Source: a virus. Taken from it: a stretch of DNA of 63,593 nt. A model generated the notes under the pieces. The model was not told where the DNA came from, made no database searches, and saw only the letters and a list, made by a program, of their open reading frames with translations. Made by a program: the position numbers and the translations under genes. Below, piece by piece: positions 19,501 to 28,175 of this stretch (positions within the stretch are counted from its first letter, which is position 1; every line of letters begins with the position of its first letter). The stretch is from IMG/VR virus record IMGVR_UViG_3300017917_001411, positions 1 to 63,593 of that record. One strand, written 5' to 3'.

Positions 19501-22500
19501 AATAAAGTCAACAACCACTGCTTGGTTTGTAAACACATAGCCATATGGCACTTGCACTACAGTATCGCTGTATTGATTTGGAACCGTTACAGTGCTGCCG
19601 CCGGCGCTAATAGTTGTCTTTGTTCCAGCGGCACGACTGGCTAATATTTCAAAATAAGGATTGGTAATACTATAACCAAGTACAGCGTATCCACCTTGTA
19701 CAATTTGCACAATGATTGAACTAAACACAACTTGTTCAAACGGTTGGTTTTTGTAAATTAATAAATCATAGCTTTCTTCAGGCAACAGCAAGCTCGAGTT
19801 TAAGCTATTAGGACTTGACTTCTCTGTATAAATCTTGAGATACCGTTTGTCGGTAAATGATCCAACACGATAGCACAATCTTACATCAAGGTTACTCAAT
19901 GATGTTGTTAGATTTGAACTAGAATTTTGACCTAGTTGCTGATTATAATCAATAATCCAGTCGATAAAGCTGGCCTTACTTACGCCATTACCATATACCT
20001 GAATGTTGTTGGCATCTAATCTATAACGACCGTTGTAGAGATATTGATTAAAGTCTGTGTCAAACTTATACAAATCTCTATCGGCAAATAACGAGAAGAA
20101 CTCTGCTGGACGTGTTAACGCCAACAATCTCATGATAGCAAATGGATAGCTAGAGCTCTTAAACCAAGTGGCTTCTACAGGGCCGCCATCACCGAATGTC
20201 CAAGATTTTTGGAATTGGCTTGAATCATATAAACCAACTACACTGTCAATTGGGCTTAATAAATTACCTTCTGAATCCACCGGCGGTACTTCTGTTAATC
20301 TTGGTCTAGCGTACTGTGGGCGATAATAGCCACCCATTGGATCGTTGACATAACCCGCGGCTAGATCATCCCATAGAACCATGTTACCACTTGTGTATGG
20401 TGCTGGTCCATATTGTTGCTCCCACCATGATGGTTTTTCACTAAAACCTAACATTTCCCACGGACGTGTATTAGGATAATCTGTATCATAAAAATAACGA
20501 TAGATTCCTCTCCAGGCTCCAACATACAATGGAGATTCTTTCAATATGTCAGTAGTGCCTGTAAGTTTATTACCGCAGGCACTGTAATTCCAAGTAAATT
20601 CGTTTGAAGCGATAAAATCTTGAGTTTTATAATCAAGTTTGTTCCAACCCACCCAACTTAAAAATTCTGGCGCAAGAATAGCATTGACTTCGCTTAGAGT
20701 ATAATCAGTTGTTCTAAACTGACCAGGAATAACGTCAGCCGCAGTCAATGGAATTGCAGATTTAACTTTTAAGTTGTTATAGATTCGTGTTTCAAATTCT
20801 AATAGCAACTGATCACGGAAGTCACCAAATGCCACAGTTTTACTACCATCGTGTCCTTGAATAACCCAGCAAGGATTTATATAAGTTGTATCATAATAAA
20901 TTTCTGGACGGAAGGCAGGATACAATCCTAACTTAGTTGGGGTGTTAGGAACAAAATTACCAATAGTACTTTCATATTCTTGAATTACAACAACGTCTCC
21001 AGTGGCCAACGGAATACTAATTGTCAATGTTGGTGAATTGGCTGAAACGGTATAGTCATAACCATACTGTAGCAATACATCATTAACATAAACCAACACA
21101 CTTTGATAATTTGAACTGGTAAAGTCGTAAGTTGTTGACAAAGAGAATACATTAGTTGATATTGGAGTAACTGTGGTTGTAGTTTGTTTATAAATTGATG
21201 TAACAGGCAACATATCACTCCAATAGAATGGATAGTTTTCAGTCTTGCCTGAATTCATATAAGCAACAGCTGCCTCTAACATTTGTGGAATGGTATAGTT
21301 GGTATAATCTTCTGTTACCACTGTGTTCAACAATCTTGCCTTGAATTTTTCATATTCTTTTGAGTTATAATCTAGTGCGTTGAATATGTTATATTCTGTG
21401 CTTCTCATGAAGAAGCCGGCCATGGTCATTGGACTTGACTGTTGTACAATATTTGTACCATAAGGAATAATGTCACCTAAATCACGTGTGTTGTTAGCGC
21501 CATTCATTGGACCAACAAGAGCAATTAAGTTTTCACAAATACTGTCGTAGTGACTACGCACGGTTCCTAGCGTGAACGTTGGACTGTCACTGTTTAATGG
21601 GTTGTTTGATAAGTTACCAGGAACGGTGTAGAAACCAACTTTGCTTGCCTGGCTACTTAATACATCAACTTCAATGATATCTCCTGGCACATATATTTTT
21701 TGTAGCGTAATAGTTGTGGTATTATCTGTGGTGCTTACAGTGTATGTGTTAGGTTCTTGATACGCATTGGCCACAAAGAGTTGAACGGCAGGAACTACGT
21801 TATTCTCATTAACTTTTACATCCAACAACAAAGGATTGCCATCGTAAACAAATCTAAATTGTTGACGAGATAATGTTGGAGTAATAGCAGTTTGCCAACC
21901 AATTTCTTTAATATAATTTGTTCTGCTAGAATATTGTTGTGCGTGTCCAATGCTTATATTATCAGTATAAGATATAGAATCTTTAGTGTAGGTAAATGTA
22001 TCTTTGTAAAGATTATTATCAAACACAATATCACCAACATTGGTCAAGCTCAAATACTTAAGAGGGAATCCTAATACTGAATCGTTGGTTCCTGTACCTT
22101 GGGCATAAGAAAATAATTTTGATCCAACAAAGTTTGTACTTGGATATTTGACACGATTGCCTAAACTTATGTCAGAAGAATCAAAAACATCAAATAATGG
22201 TGGCTGATTAACATTGGTCTTTTGTTGGCTTTCAATCCATTCAACACCATCATAGTAAAAACTCTTACCTTGAAGTGTGTTGCCACTTAAACATACCACA
22301 GTTTGATTAATTGCTATGTCTGCGTCGGCTGCTGGAACCAAATTAATAATTGGCTCAGCAATCAATGGTGGAACGCTATCGGGTGTAATAAATTCTACAA
22401 CATAAATTTTATTACGTACTTGTGGATCACTATCGGCTGCAAAAATTACTCGAGAGCCGTTGATAAATTGATATCCATCAGTACCATAACCTGTGGTACC

Positions 22501-24705
22501 ATTAATAGTACTCAATGCATCAGTAGCATTAAAGTCAATAATATTTACAGGTTGTTTACCTTCAGTGCCAAAATCAAAAAGTTTTGTGCCAGCACGGAAT
22601 TCAATAACTGGACGTTTAGCCCTAAAATTATTGTCTAGTACCGGAATGGTATTATTATAAGCGGCACTGGCATTGATAACATCAATGTGGAACCAGCGAT
22701 TACTACGTGTCCAAGGATTAAGATCTAAACTTGCACGATTGATTGTTAGATAGTCGGGCACCAATGGAGCATTTAATGTAGCGTCATAATTGCCTATATC
22801 ATATGGAGTTGAATCATAAGGTACTGTTGAGCTTTTTGTATAAGTTTCTGGTGTAACAAAATTTGTTACTGGTAATAATTTAATCGCTGTGCCAACACCC
22901 TCAACATAATAACTGTTATTTTGATAGCTAACCGGGGTCACCGAACCAACAAATTCTACTTTCAAGCCATTTGTAAACACTACACCATTTGGCGATGTGT
23001 AATTCTTCTTACCGATGATCTCGTTAACATCCAATGTGCTTATTTGATCCTCAGTGATTAACTTTATTTCTCCAAACATCAATGGATTTACACCATCTTG
23101 ATAATATAACGTGCTCAATGGCGCTGTTAGCAATGGAATTTGTTCAAAGTATCCTTGGTCATTTTTGTACCAGTCAGTACTTGAATAAACTGTTCCATAA
23201 TTAATAATAAATTTTTGTTCAAACTCAATTGCCTGGACACTATTCAATTGCATATAAGTGTAGCCATCATTAGTAGTAATATACTGAATCTGCCAAACAC
23301 TATATCGTTGTTCTTTAGGAATATCCGTGGTATAGCTAAATGGTACCGAATCATAAGATCCTGGACCCGACTGCACATCACCTACATTAGGCAAAGGATC
23401 AAATTGACTGGCAATTTGCCAACCACCAGCAGTTGGATCTTCAATGTCGTTAATAAAAACAACCGTGCGGCCATTTAAATTTGTAATGCCATCAATACCA
23501 TCCGGATTGTCAATAAAGAATTGCTCAACACTTTGATTGTTAATGTCAGTAAATTTTAAATCAGTAATCAAGTCAACAGTGTATGCTGTAGACTGATTAT
23601 TAACCCAAGGCAGATTAAAGTAAAAATCCTGTGCGTCAATCAATGGAACATTAAATGTTACGGTACCCAGATCTTCGCCATTGTTGACAACTCCTAGTAC
23701 ATCACGACTACTGATGTTTGGTGTTGTTGGCATCTTACCTTCAACACCTGGTGCCGCCTGAATCCAAAAACCAGGTCCTGTACCAGGTGTGGCATCAACA
23801 ATGTTCAACTGCCCTTTCATGTTTGGTTCTGTTGAACTAGCATAGTACAGTGTGTTAGGTGCGTTTTGTGGAACGGTGAATGTTACAAGACCGTTAGTTG
23901 CTCCGTTATTAATAATAGACGCATTACCGTCAGGCAGTGTTCCATTGTAAATATTATTGGTGCCTATAGTCGGTTGTGTTTTAATATAAAATGGTGAAGC
24001 AACATTTAATATTAAATTGAATACGTAGGTGTTTCCGCGAACTAATGTTAAATTTGGATTAGTTTGATAATCAATTACATATGCCGATGTAGAATTATTA
24101 GTAACTCGAAGATTAATTGTTTCTGTTTGGTTTTGTGCAACATTAAATGTATATGATCCGCCACGAACCAAAGTAAGTGTTGGATTGTTTCCAGTTACGC
24201 CACTGAAAGAATAAGAATTATTTTTACGAATTACATTAAATGTGTCACTTGATGGAACATTTCCGGCAAACACATTAACACTGTCAGGGCCGGCTGGTAA
24301 CCAGTAATATTGACTGAAGTTTACAAACTTATCAAAGTCAATAAACGGATCCCAAGAATAAAATTCACTAGAATAAAGTCTATCTGCTTTGGAAGTATTT
24401 GCTCCTTGTAATCCTAGTGCATCAGTAATGCCAGGAAAAGTAATAGCATCGGCAACTTTTGTGTGATCATTGGTAGTAAGGACTACGCCTGGCTCAAGTT
24501 GATAGTTAGCCCGAGTAGCATCTGTTTCTTTAATGTATTCATCATTGGCATTAACGCCGGGTCCAACTCGGCGGCCAACAAAGCCTTGAATCTTTTTAAA
24601 CTTAGGTTCTTGAACTAATTGATCCAGAGTGGCGCCGAGGAATTCTCGGTTGGTGCTTGTCTGAAATATTTCAGGTAAAAAATCAACTGTTCTTACTCGT
24701 GCCAT
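10549..24705 (-). CDS. Giant virion structural protein, 4718 residues
   Basis: Single uninterrupted frame of 14 kb. The N-terminus (RVRTVDFLPEIFQTSTNREF, then WDPFIDFDKFVNFSQYYWLP) and C-terminus (YDTAVANQSLQ..TDTQAAKFLRGEI) are of a type I recall from very long structural proteins of T4-like aquatic phages. Residues about 155-300 hold two cupredoxin-like segments (LVRGNTYVFNL, LYYASSTEPNMKG) lacking the copper Cys and His. Residues about 2310-3090 hold six FG-GAP-like repeats (FGTSIAISNDERWMYIGAPG, FGASVFMDVDYNSLVVGAPN and others) as in integrin-type propellers. Scattered NGxxxxxxxYTVxxxxxTF modules occur between and after these. Starts one base inside the gp6 stop (TAATG). Probably a baseplate-attached fibre or sheath-distal assembly; the role is inferred from size and context. 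Confidence 0.85.
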   Translation of the reverse strand: MARVRTVDFLPEIFQTSTNREFLGATLDQLVQEPKFKKIQGFVGRRVGPGVNANDEYIKETDATRANYQLEPGVVLTTNDHTKVADAITFPGITDALGLQGANTSKADRLYSSEFYSWDPFIDFDKFVNFSQYYWLPAGPDSVNVFAGNVPSSDTFNVIRKNNSYSFSGVTGNNPTLTLVRGGSYTFNVAQNQTETINLRVTNNSTSAYVIDYQTNPNLTLVRGNTYVFNLILNVASPFYIKTQPTIGTNNIYNGTLPDGNASIINNGATNGLVTFTVPQNAPNTLYYASSTEPNMKGQLNIVDATPGTGPGFWIQAAPGVEGKMPTTPNISSRDVLGVVNNGEDLGTVTFNVPLIDAQDFYFNLPWVNNQSTAYTVDLITDLKFTDINNQSVEQFFIDNPDGIDGITNLNGRTVVFINDIEDPTAGGWQIASQFDPLPNVGDVQSGPGSYDSVPFSYTTDIPKEQRYSVWQIQYITTNDGYTYMQLNSVQAIEFEQKFIINYGTVYSSTDWYKNDQGYFEQIPLLTAPLSTLYYQDGVNPLMFGEIKLITEDQISTLDVNEIIGKKNYTSPNGVVFTNGLKVEFVGSVTPVSYQNNSYYVEGVGTAIKLLPVTNFVTPETYTKSSTVPYDSTPYDIGNYDATLNAPLVPDYLTINRASLDLNPWTRSNRWFHIDVINASAAYNNTIPVLDNNFRAKRPVIEFRAGTKLFDFGTEGKQPVNIIDFNATDALSTINGTTGYGTDGYQFINGSRVIFAADSDPQVRNKIYVVEFITPDSVPPLIAEPIINLVPAADADIAINQTVVCLSGNTLQGKSFYYDGVEWIESQQKTNVNQPPLFDVFDSSDISLGNRVKYPSTNFVGSKLFSYAQGTGTNDSVLGFPLKYLSLTNVGDIVFDNNLYKDTFTYTKDSISYTDNISIGHAQQYSSRTNYIKEIGWQTAITPTLSRQQFRFVYDGNPLLLDVKVNENNVVPAVQLFVANAYQEPNTYTVSTTDNTTTITLQKIYVPGDIIEVDVLSSQASKVGFYTVPGNLSNNPLNSDSPTFTLGTVRSHYDSICENLIALVGPMNGANNTRDLGDIIPYGTNIVQQSSPMTMAGFFMRSTEYNIFNALDYNSKEYEKFKARLLNTVVTEDYTNYTIPQMLEAAVAYMNSGKTENYPFYWSDMLPVTSIYKQTTTTVTPISTNVFSLSTTYDFTSSNYQSVLVYVNDVLLQYGYDYTVSANSPTLTISIPLATGDVVVIQEYESTIGNFVPNTPTKLGLYPAFRPEIYYDTTYINPCWVIQGHDGSKTVAFGDFRDQLLLEFETRIYNNLKVKSAIPLTAADVIPGQFRTTDYTLSEVNAILAPEFLSWVGWNKLDYKTQDFIASNEFTWNYSACGNKLTGTTDILKESPLYVGAWRGIYRYFYDTDYPNTRPWEMLGFSEKPSWWEQQYGPAPYTSGNMVLWDDLAAGYVNDPMGGYYRPQYARPRLTEVPPVDSEGNLLSPIDSVVGLYDSSQFQKSWTFGDGGPVEATWFKSSSYPFAIMRLLALTRPAEFFSLFADRDLYKFDTDFNQYLYNGRYRLDANNIQVYGNGVSKASFIDWIIDYNQQLGQNSSSNLTTSLSNLDVRLCYRVGSFTDKRYLKIYTEKSSPNSLNSSLLLPEESYDLLIYKNQPFEQVVFSSIIVQIVQGGYAVLGYSITNPYFEILASRAAGTKTTISAGGSTVTVPNQYSDTVVQVPYGYVFTNQAVVVDFILSYGALLERQGMSFQDQENGKVLNWSQMAQEFLYWANQGWAVGSVINLNPNATSATAVKEQAIVDSLVIQTPENLILDQNRTNIPVRDLVVDRFENTFIVKSLNEQTINYLDLKYTSYETLVVLNNKSIFNDLIYDPATGARQSRVNVIATVSADWNGQLDAQGFILNNNKNVEEWKPNRKYAKGEIVIYKNNYWSAQTIVQPKVKFDYSDWVKSDYTKIQGGLLNNIALKADQLADSYDVYRANLNSDQDLLSFGLIGFRPRQYMTALNLDDVSQVGVYQQFIKDAGTVRAIRLLGNANLSKEVADYTVYENWAVQQSVYGANANRSFIELRLNEADLDSNPSTVQIIQTGETSSADQSIYLNNLWRESYKLPNTSIFPTTTVSPTDIALPTAGYVDLNDVDVTVFSLLGNLGFAPGVLETIGVGTTIWAAKSNSWDWNIYRCSGIPGRVTEISSNLNATCTVTFSKPHGLATNDVIIIRMLDSVIDGVYKVENVVNATQITISLTISNTVTGDGVAYYLQTQRVAQASDVYNLPYVNSLLPGARVWIDNNSQGLWEVIEKQSPFARGQSISATTPDSNAQFGASVAQSTNNLFALIGSPTYSTSGGVYTYLKNEFGEYAEHFLLELDTTGTSNFGNVVKIGNKVWCAAGANTSNSNYGYATVIRRPNTGSDFILTQLLVSPDQDFTGAKFGTSIAISNDERWMYIGAPGTNKVYAFGRVDIEDQYVKYTTTTSVIYDYYQNITVDQPTQLTVLLNNQLLTYGVDYTTTGNSVVLTAIPAPGLPLVISRKLGQQIDHQTYYNVEQDSATGGGSGAKFIVGRTRGTYSVTLTAGGTGYNIGDVLTINATTIGGGSNPANNLTITVTNVSGGAILEFTKSGSGVSNTSSFNIGTYLYTVSDMWSFSIEVNGTLQRPYIDYSYNAGTTTVTFINNPPAGAIINVRAETYFDFVDTLTVPGLAGNAEFGFSVSTTTDGRQVFIGCPNDSTGSFSNDGSVYVFDRNVIKQIITNPSQLVYSIPAGSVGPISVLLNNTFLKDATQFINGDYTVDLGANTVTLSSNLTLNVGDTLVIENNIFNQVQKIVADAQFESGLFGYAVDICADNDELYIGKPGDGAVRPEAGSVDVQVNQGANYGVITSTVANPSLTIGDTIRINNYVATVPSDNTVTGFATSINNSGIPNIVASTANGFLTITIINKNAADEDYVNVLPGVTGTAFDDLGFEPWQWIQNITSPNPVTNANFGASVFMDVDYNSLVVGAPNGNIYEPVIFDSGKTYFDDHSTIFSDTAIQSGAVYTYDWLGSTSESLSNPGHFVFGQQIYDQDAQRLDQWGAALDYTSGRLLVGAPGSDLGDSSVNYGRVRAFDNPAQLPAWTTIRQQTPVGDVELINSVYMFDKLENTTAHYFDFINPLQGKILGAASRNIDFISVNDPAKYNTGTVNNNGNYWSVDRVGQIWWDITNTRFIDPSQDDITYASRRWSQLFPGSHVDVYQWVESSVPPAQYTGPGTPYSTTSYTIKSNLTVQGTFQTRYYFWVTGIDTINTGAGKTLSTTGITRYIESPQSSGIPYVAILNANTLAIYNGLEFISASDTILHVEYDRVATDDAIHTEYELVADGKSDSFITGNLYRKLQDSFCGVNNTGAIVPDPALSPPERYGVQFRPRQSMFVDRFGALKNYLTRANSIIASYPIIEKNNISLLYSSDPEPTAASGEWNKRLATIEELSYQDLALVPVGYKYLIASDSTNNGLWTIYTVIAGNLVGSKTTQLTRVQNYDTRKYWYTIDWYDPGYNRTIVPIDEVPNYAGLATLSVPVGSSVKVTSNAQGKWEIYLLTETGWSRVGLQNGTLQFSETLWNYPLGRFGFDIEVFDAQYFDQEPVIETRKIIQAINEQIFINELAIERNQLLMLVFEYILSESTNPEWLMKTSLIDVVHNIRQLIPYQIYRHDNQDFVLNYIQEVKPYHVQIREFNLVYNGADDYLGTLTDFDLPAYYDTNLLIPQYVSPILLPYTQSSAVGTGRPNNNSDTPSNSSLWTTLPYNEWFNNYTLQLDDVVIIDGGTGYTTAPTLTVVGEATVPAELTAIINSAGQIVGVTIVNPGSGYITTPSITITGTGTGAKIVPVMGNGLVRSFNVTLKYDRYQYTSNIVDWTAGTSYTSGTQVRYFDQVWQAISSVPATTEFNPDYWTSVSASSLSGIDRTQGFYAPTANEPGRQLSLLIDGIDYPGVQVFGPLFSQNTGFDVGNYDINPYDNISYGPEGRPTYDPAILDAIYESYYQDLYLGTRPTDINVDGGAYIDTYESHAPEELIPGAEFDTLDLRVYTTPGADWTGNGHGMPINDRRIIFNSLQPTVSFAGLLTVPMVVMAFNVTTGRLIEPTAYNWVDYELTLGTGASDGNIIEVIVAATGGGNQLMSQSYLGNDITSGGVSSIIIPFPTSSDPIPPANSIYQFVIYNGQTELIDGVDYTFAAYTDSSTKITFTNTYGATDRINLTALGYAGSGTTHSWSLPVFQRVMSDGSASITLDNSIQGTNPINLIVTVNGFRARPSEGVRYIANGSTVTYDLPDRGGYSQGLISNNDVSVYINQTALVLGVGFNVDPYDGSSLRTVTLTQAPAAGDVIEIAVRTAAQYWVVGNTLSFVPGNGLMPTWGDMIDIITWNDPSEQGLLTQVFVGPEVQGTIFSEGFDTTDFSPDAVNNGPGSFDYSVGEQEKFNVFETGTVITNPDRNLVSIDGRFLFNNQGYTVSGSKVIIQGPAISPEAVVAITDLTQSVVPGPASFRIFQDMRGVQATYRMTPKTTTTLAEPLGQYDDIIYVTDASALSEPDLTVNIWGVITIDGERIMYRERDTVNNTVSSLLRGTAGTAAASHSTGAIVYDMGRGNLLPLADQNYVVSNTTLADGSTTVFTASDINLLLEDSTIRNESVEVYVGGILQTSGYTVTNDNPAEVTFTTAPIAGSDVTILVRRGVWWYDTAVANQSLQETDTQAAKFLRGEI

Positions 24706-27700
24706 TAAATTACTCCACTACCAGGTGCTGTTCTCAAGTTTGTACTTGTCAATGCTGTTATCACTTCAATGTTATTTACTGTCGCGGCATTTACGAAGAT
24801 TTGGTTAGGTGCTGATCTGATTTCATACAAGTCACCAAAATATTTTTGTGGGTTCAACGGAACCAACACTACAGAACTGACAACATCACCTAATTGTGAA
24901 TGTAAGTATGCGCTCAACTCTGAAAAATAGAATGTGTCTCCAAAGTTCCAATTGTCAATTGTAAAGTATTCATTAAGAGCGGCAACTACCAAACTCTTAA
25001 CCTCACTTATACTTGCAGTTGAGTTAGCGGCTTGAATTACTTTAATTGTTGCACGCAACTCTTCTGGAGCCTTGTCTCCAAACAATGGCTGAAACTCTAC
25101 AGAATTTAAAATCATTGTGTCGGACAACATCTTGTAATCTTGTAAACCGCCATATGTAGTTGTTAGATAATCGATAGTTGGAGGAGTTGGTTCTACCACC
25201 GTGTTAGTAGTGTCGCGAATATAATTTTGATATGCTGTATAGTATTCATTAGTTACGACATATACATCAATAATATTGGTGGTACCAGGATCAATACGAC
25301 TGGTCAATGGACTGTTATGACGATATTGGAAATACAAGTCTTGACGACCAACACGAGCGATAAATTCAGTATTTGCTACCAGCGTTCTAACACCAGTAGT
25401 TAAATCAACAGTTAATGTCCAAAATAATTCTTGAAGGTAAGCGTAGAATACTTGCCCATCAACATATTGTTCTTTTACCAATTCAATTTCATCATAACTT
25501 GCATAATCTGCGTTAACTACCCCGCTGTCAACTAACAAATATCTTTCAAGGTTATCAAAGTCTACAGTTTTTTGTAAAAATACTAATTTTTTGTTTCCAT
25601 TAACATCAGGTGCCACAATATCATTGAAAAAATCTGGATTGTCGGGTACACCATCAGAGTCGCTGTCGGTAAACGATACCAAGACTTGGAAGTCATCAAC
25701 ATAACCATCGCTTTGTACAGGTTGTCCTACAATCTTCATACGAGTGTCACCGGCTAACGGCAGTGCGCTGTCGGGGCGTGAATTTGTTTTTAATACATTA
25801 ATAAAATCACTAATCACTGTACCAGTGCGGCTGTCATAAATCTTTTGATCACCATAGAAGAAGAAACGTGTTTTTAATACTGATCCAAAGTAATAATCTA
25901 ATGCACGATAGCTAATTGTATATGTTGATCCGTTAGTAATAAATTCTACTAACCAACTTGCATCACTGTTGACGCCGTCGGTATTGCCGGCAGCTCCAGG
26001 CGTTGTCAAACTCCAAGACTCATCAACGGCTAGATTTGTTGATGTGATCAAATACCATGTACCAGGAGTTCCGGTGATACCGCCGAGGCTGTCATATGCA
26101 ATACCAAAATTACGATTTAAACGAATTTGTTCGGCCATAGATTGTTCAAAACTAGTCGGCAAGTCTGTAACAAATACTGGAATTACTTCTGTAGCAATAG
26201 CGTTAGTAGGAACATAGTTATTAAGTGTAACAGGACCAGATCCATCTGGCAAGTTGCCTAGGCCTTGTGCTGTTCCATTGACAACGATCACTGTAGGGCT
26301 GGCCCAAATTACTAACTTTTCATTTGGTCTTGTTGGTGTACCTGGTTGTAAATGATTATTTTCATCAAAGTAATAACCCGACGGAGGTTCAAACTTAACA
26401 AGGCTTCCTACCTGAATATATTTTGCATTAGTACTGGTGTATGTACTAATCGGTACAGGATTACCAAGATTATTTTTAAAATAACCAGTTGTGGTGTTTG
26501 CTAAACTAGTGCTAAGATTCCAACTTGCTCCTACTGATGTCAATGGTGCTCTTGGAAATTTAGCATAATAAAATTGTTGCATCTGGCTGGCCGCCAATGT
26601 TGGCTGAACTTGATTTACAATAACATCAGCAATTTCATTATTAGTTAAAAATTGATATGTAAAGCTAGGCAGTGTAAAGGCTTCGTATAAAGCACCGTCG
26701 CTACCAAATGTATTGGTAGATGAATACTTTCCGGTATTGTCAACTAAATCAAGGAATCGACTTGTGCCAATTGAACTGCGATTTAATGCTTTTGATTTGA
26801 TAATTGAGTTATAAGCAGTAAATGGAAAATTGTTGTAGTCTTCACCGTTAACCATACGATTCTGTGTATAGTAGCGAGCTGGTGCACGTTGTTTAATTTG
26901 ATCGATTGATTCACGTGCTGTGGCATTTGACACAGGTGTTGTAATACCACATGTGAATGTAATAGTTTCTAATTGACCGGTGCGACTTACATAGCTAATA
27001 GGAATTTGAACGCTTTGCATTTCGCTTGGGTTGATAATATATTCTAATCCATTTGAGGCACGAACATAACAACGGAATGTACCAACTGGAATGGCAGAGA
27101 ACACACCATCACCAAAGTTTAATGTAATCTGATCGTTGGTACGTGATGTTGTTGAAAATAGTTGGCGAACACCTGGAGCAGTTTGTTCTGCTGCCGCGGC
27201 ATATACTGATTCAACATAAGTCCATTCTGACTGAATAGTGCCAACATTGTCTAATTGATATAACCAACGGTCATTGTTGTTTACACCTTCGATGTTAATG
27301 TTTACTGTGCGATTACTCACACGGTCAGCAAGATTAAAGTCTTGGTTTTGTAATACACCTTGTTTGAACAAGAAGAAGTAACCAGTGTCAGCACTATTGT
27401 ATCCTAGACTGTCATTTCGGAATAAAACATTAAATGCACCAGCTGGTTTAGGACTTGGTTCATAAACATAACTCTTGCCCACGGCTGTGGCATTAACTGC
27501 CTCAAATGGCATACTGATACCATCGATGGTCGAAGTATAAGGAACAACTGGCAAATAACCTGGAACTAAGTTAATTGAATATTCTGCTGTGTCTACACCA
27601 AGAATAGTGTTGCGGGCGCCAGGTTGTCCAACACGCTGACTGTCAACTAAACTAGCATTAATAATTGCTGTAAATTGTTCTTGCCAATTGGCATTGGTAG

Positions 27701-28139
27701 GATCAGCCCAATTTACAGTGACATTAGACAAGTTGATACCATTATAATCAATAACATTTTCTGTGGTTTGTACAGAAAAAACTTTTAGATAGCCACTGGC
27801 GGCAATGTTACGTTTAGGTGTATAACTTACTAAATTAGCGAGTTTTACCACACTGTCACGACGTTCAGCAGTGTCAATGTAATTTTCACGTGTGTTTAAA
27901 TCTGTGCGGAATGCCAGTGCTTGACCCATAAAAGCCATGACATCAAGCAGGGCAATAAATTCTGAACTTTCAATGTAGTCATTGAATGTTTCTGGATAAT
28001 ACAAACGCAAATAATCTACAAAACTCTTGCGTAATGTTTCAAAATCATAACTTTGGAAGTCGGCTTCGCGATAGGTCTGATAGATTCTTTTCCAATCTTC
28101 AACGCCGAAAACAACCGTTTGTCTATTAGTCTTTGCCAT
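24705..28139 (-). CDS. 6: Baseplate wedge protein gp6-like
   Basis: 1144 residues, longer than T4 gp6 (660). The N-terminus (DFETLRKSFVDYLRLYYPET, then FIALLDVMAFMGQALAFRTD, NTRENYIDTAERRDSVVKLA) is the clearest gp6/baseplate J-like signature, and the C-terminus includes NSVEFQPLFGDKAPEELRAT. gp6 forms the dimeric wedge ring around the hub in T4. The extra length lies in the middle and suggests inserted beta domains. It follows gp25 and precedes the giant gene, overlapping the latter by one base. A CATAAATA box ends seven bases before the ATG and no Shine-Dalgarno is seen. Confidence 0.92.
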   Translation of the reverse strand: MAKTNRQTVVFGVEDWKRIYQTYREADFQSYDFETLRKSFVDYLRLYYPETFNDYIESSEFIALLDVMAFMGQALAFRTDLNTRENYIDTAERRDSVVKLANLVSYTPKRNIAASGYLKVFSVQTTENVIDYNGINLSNVTVNWADPTNANWQEQFTAIINASLVDSQRVGQPGARNTILGVDTAEYSINLVPGYLPVVPYTSTIDGISMPFEAVNATAVGKSYVYEPSPKPAGAFNVLFRNDSLGYNSADTGYFFLFKQGVLQNQDFNLADRVSNRTVNINIEGVNNNDRWLYQLDNVGTIQSEWTYVESVYAAAAEQTAPGVRQLFSTTSRTNDQITLNFGDGVFSAIPVGTFRCYVRASNGLEYIINPSEMQSVQIPISYVSRTGQLETITFTCGITTPVSNATARESIDQIKQRAPARYYTQNRMVNGEDYNNFPFTAYNSIIKSKALNRSSIGTSRFLDLVDNTGKYSSTNTFGSDGALYEAFTLPSFTYQFLTNNEIADVIVNQVQPTLAASQMQQFYYAKFPRAPLTSVGASWNLSTSLANTTTGYFKNNLGNPVPISTYTSTNAKYIQVGSLVKFEPPSGYYFDENNHLQPGTPTRPNEKLVIWASPTVIVVNGTAQGLGNLPDGSGPVTLNNYVPTNAIATEVIPVFVTDLPTSFEQSMAEQIRLNRNFGIAYDSLGGITGTPGTWYLITSTNLAVDESWSLTTPGAAGNTDGVNSDASWLVEFITNGSTYTISYRALDYYFGSVLKTRFFFYGDQKIYDSRTGTVISDFINVLKTNSRPDSALPLAGDTRMKIVGQPVQSDGYVDDFQVLVSFTDSDSDGVPDNPDFFNDIVAPDVNGNKKLVFLQKTVDFDNLERYLLVDSGVVNADYASYDEIELVKEQYVDGQVFYAYLQELFWTLTVDLTTGVRTLVANTEFIARVGRQDLYFQYRHNSPLTSRIDPGTTNIIDVYVVTNEYYTAYQNYIRDTTNTVVEPTPPTIDYLTTTYGGLQDYKMLSDTMILNSVEFQPLFGDKAPEELRATIKVIQAANSTASISEVKSLVVAALNEYFTIDNWNFGDTFYFSELSAYLHSQLGDVVSSVVLVPLNPQKYFGDLYEIRSAPNQIFVNAATVNNIEVITALTSTNLRTAPGSGVI

Positions 28140-28146
28140 GGTCTTG

Positions 28147-28154
28147 TATTTATG
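28147..28154 (-). promoter_or_regulatory. Late promoter-like CATAAATA before gp6
   Basis: CATAAATA on the minus strand, seven bases before the gp6 ATG, in the 36-base gap after gp25. With T4 spacing the transcript would begin one or two bases before the ATG. Confidence 0.6.
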
Positions 28155-28175
28155 GCTGTGAAAAACGGCGTAGTT

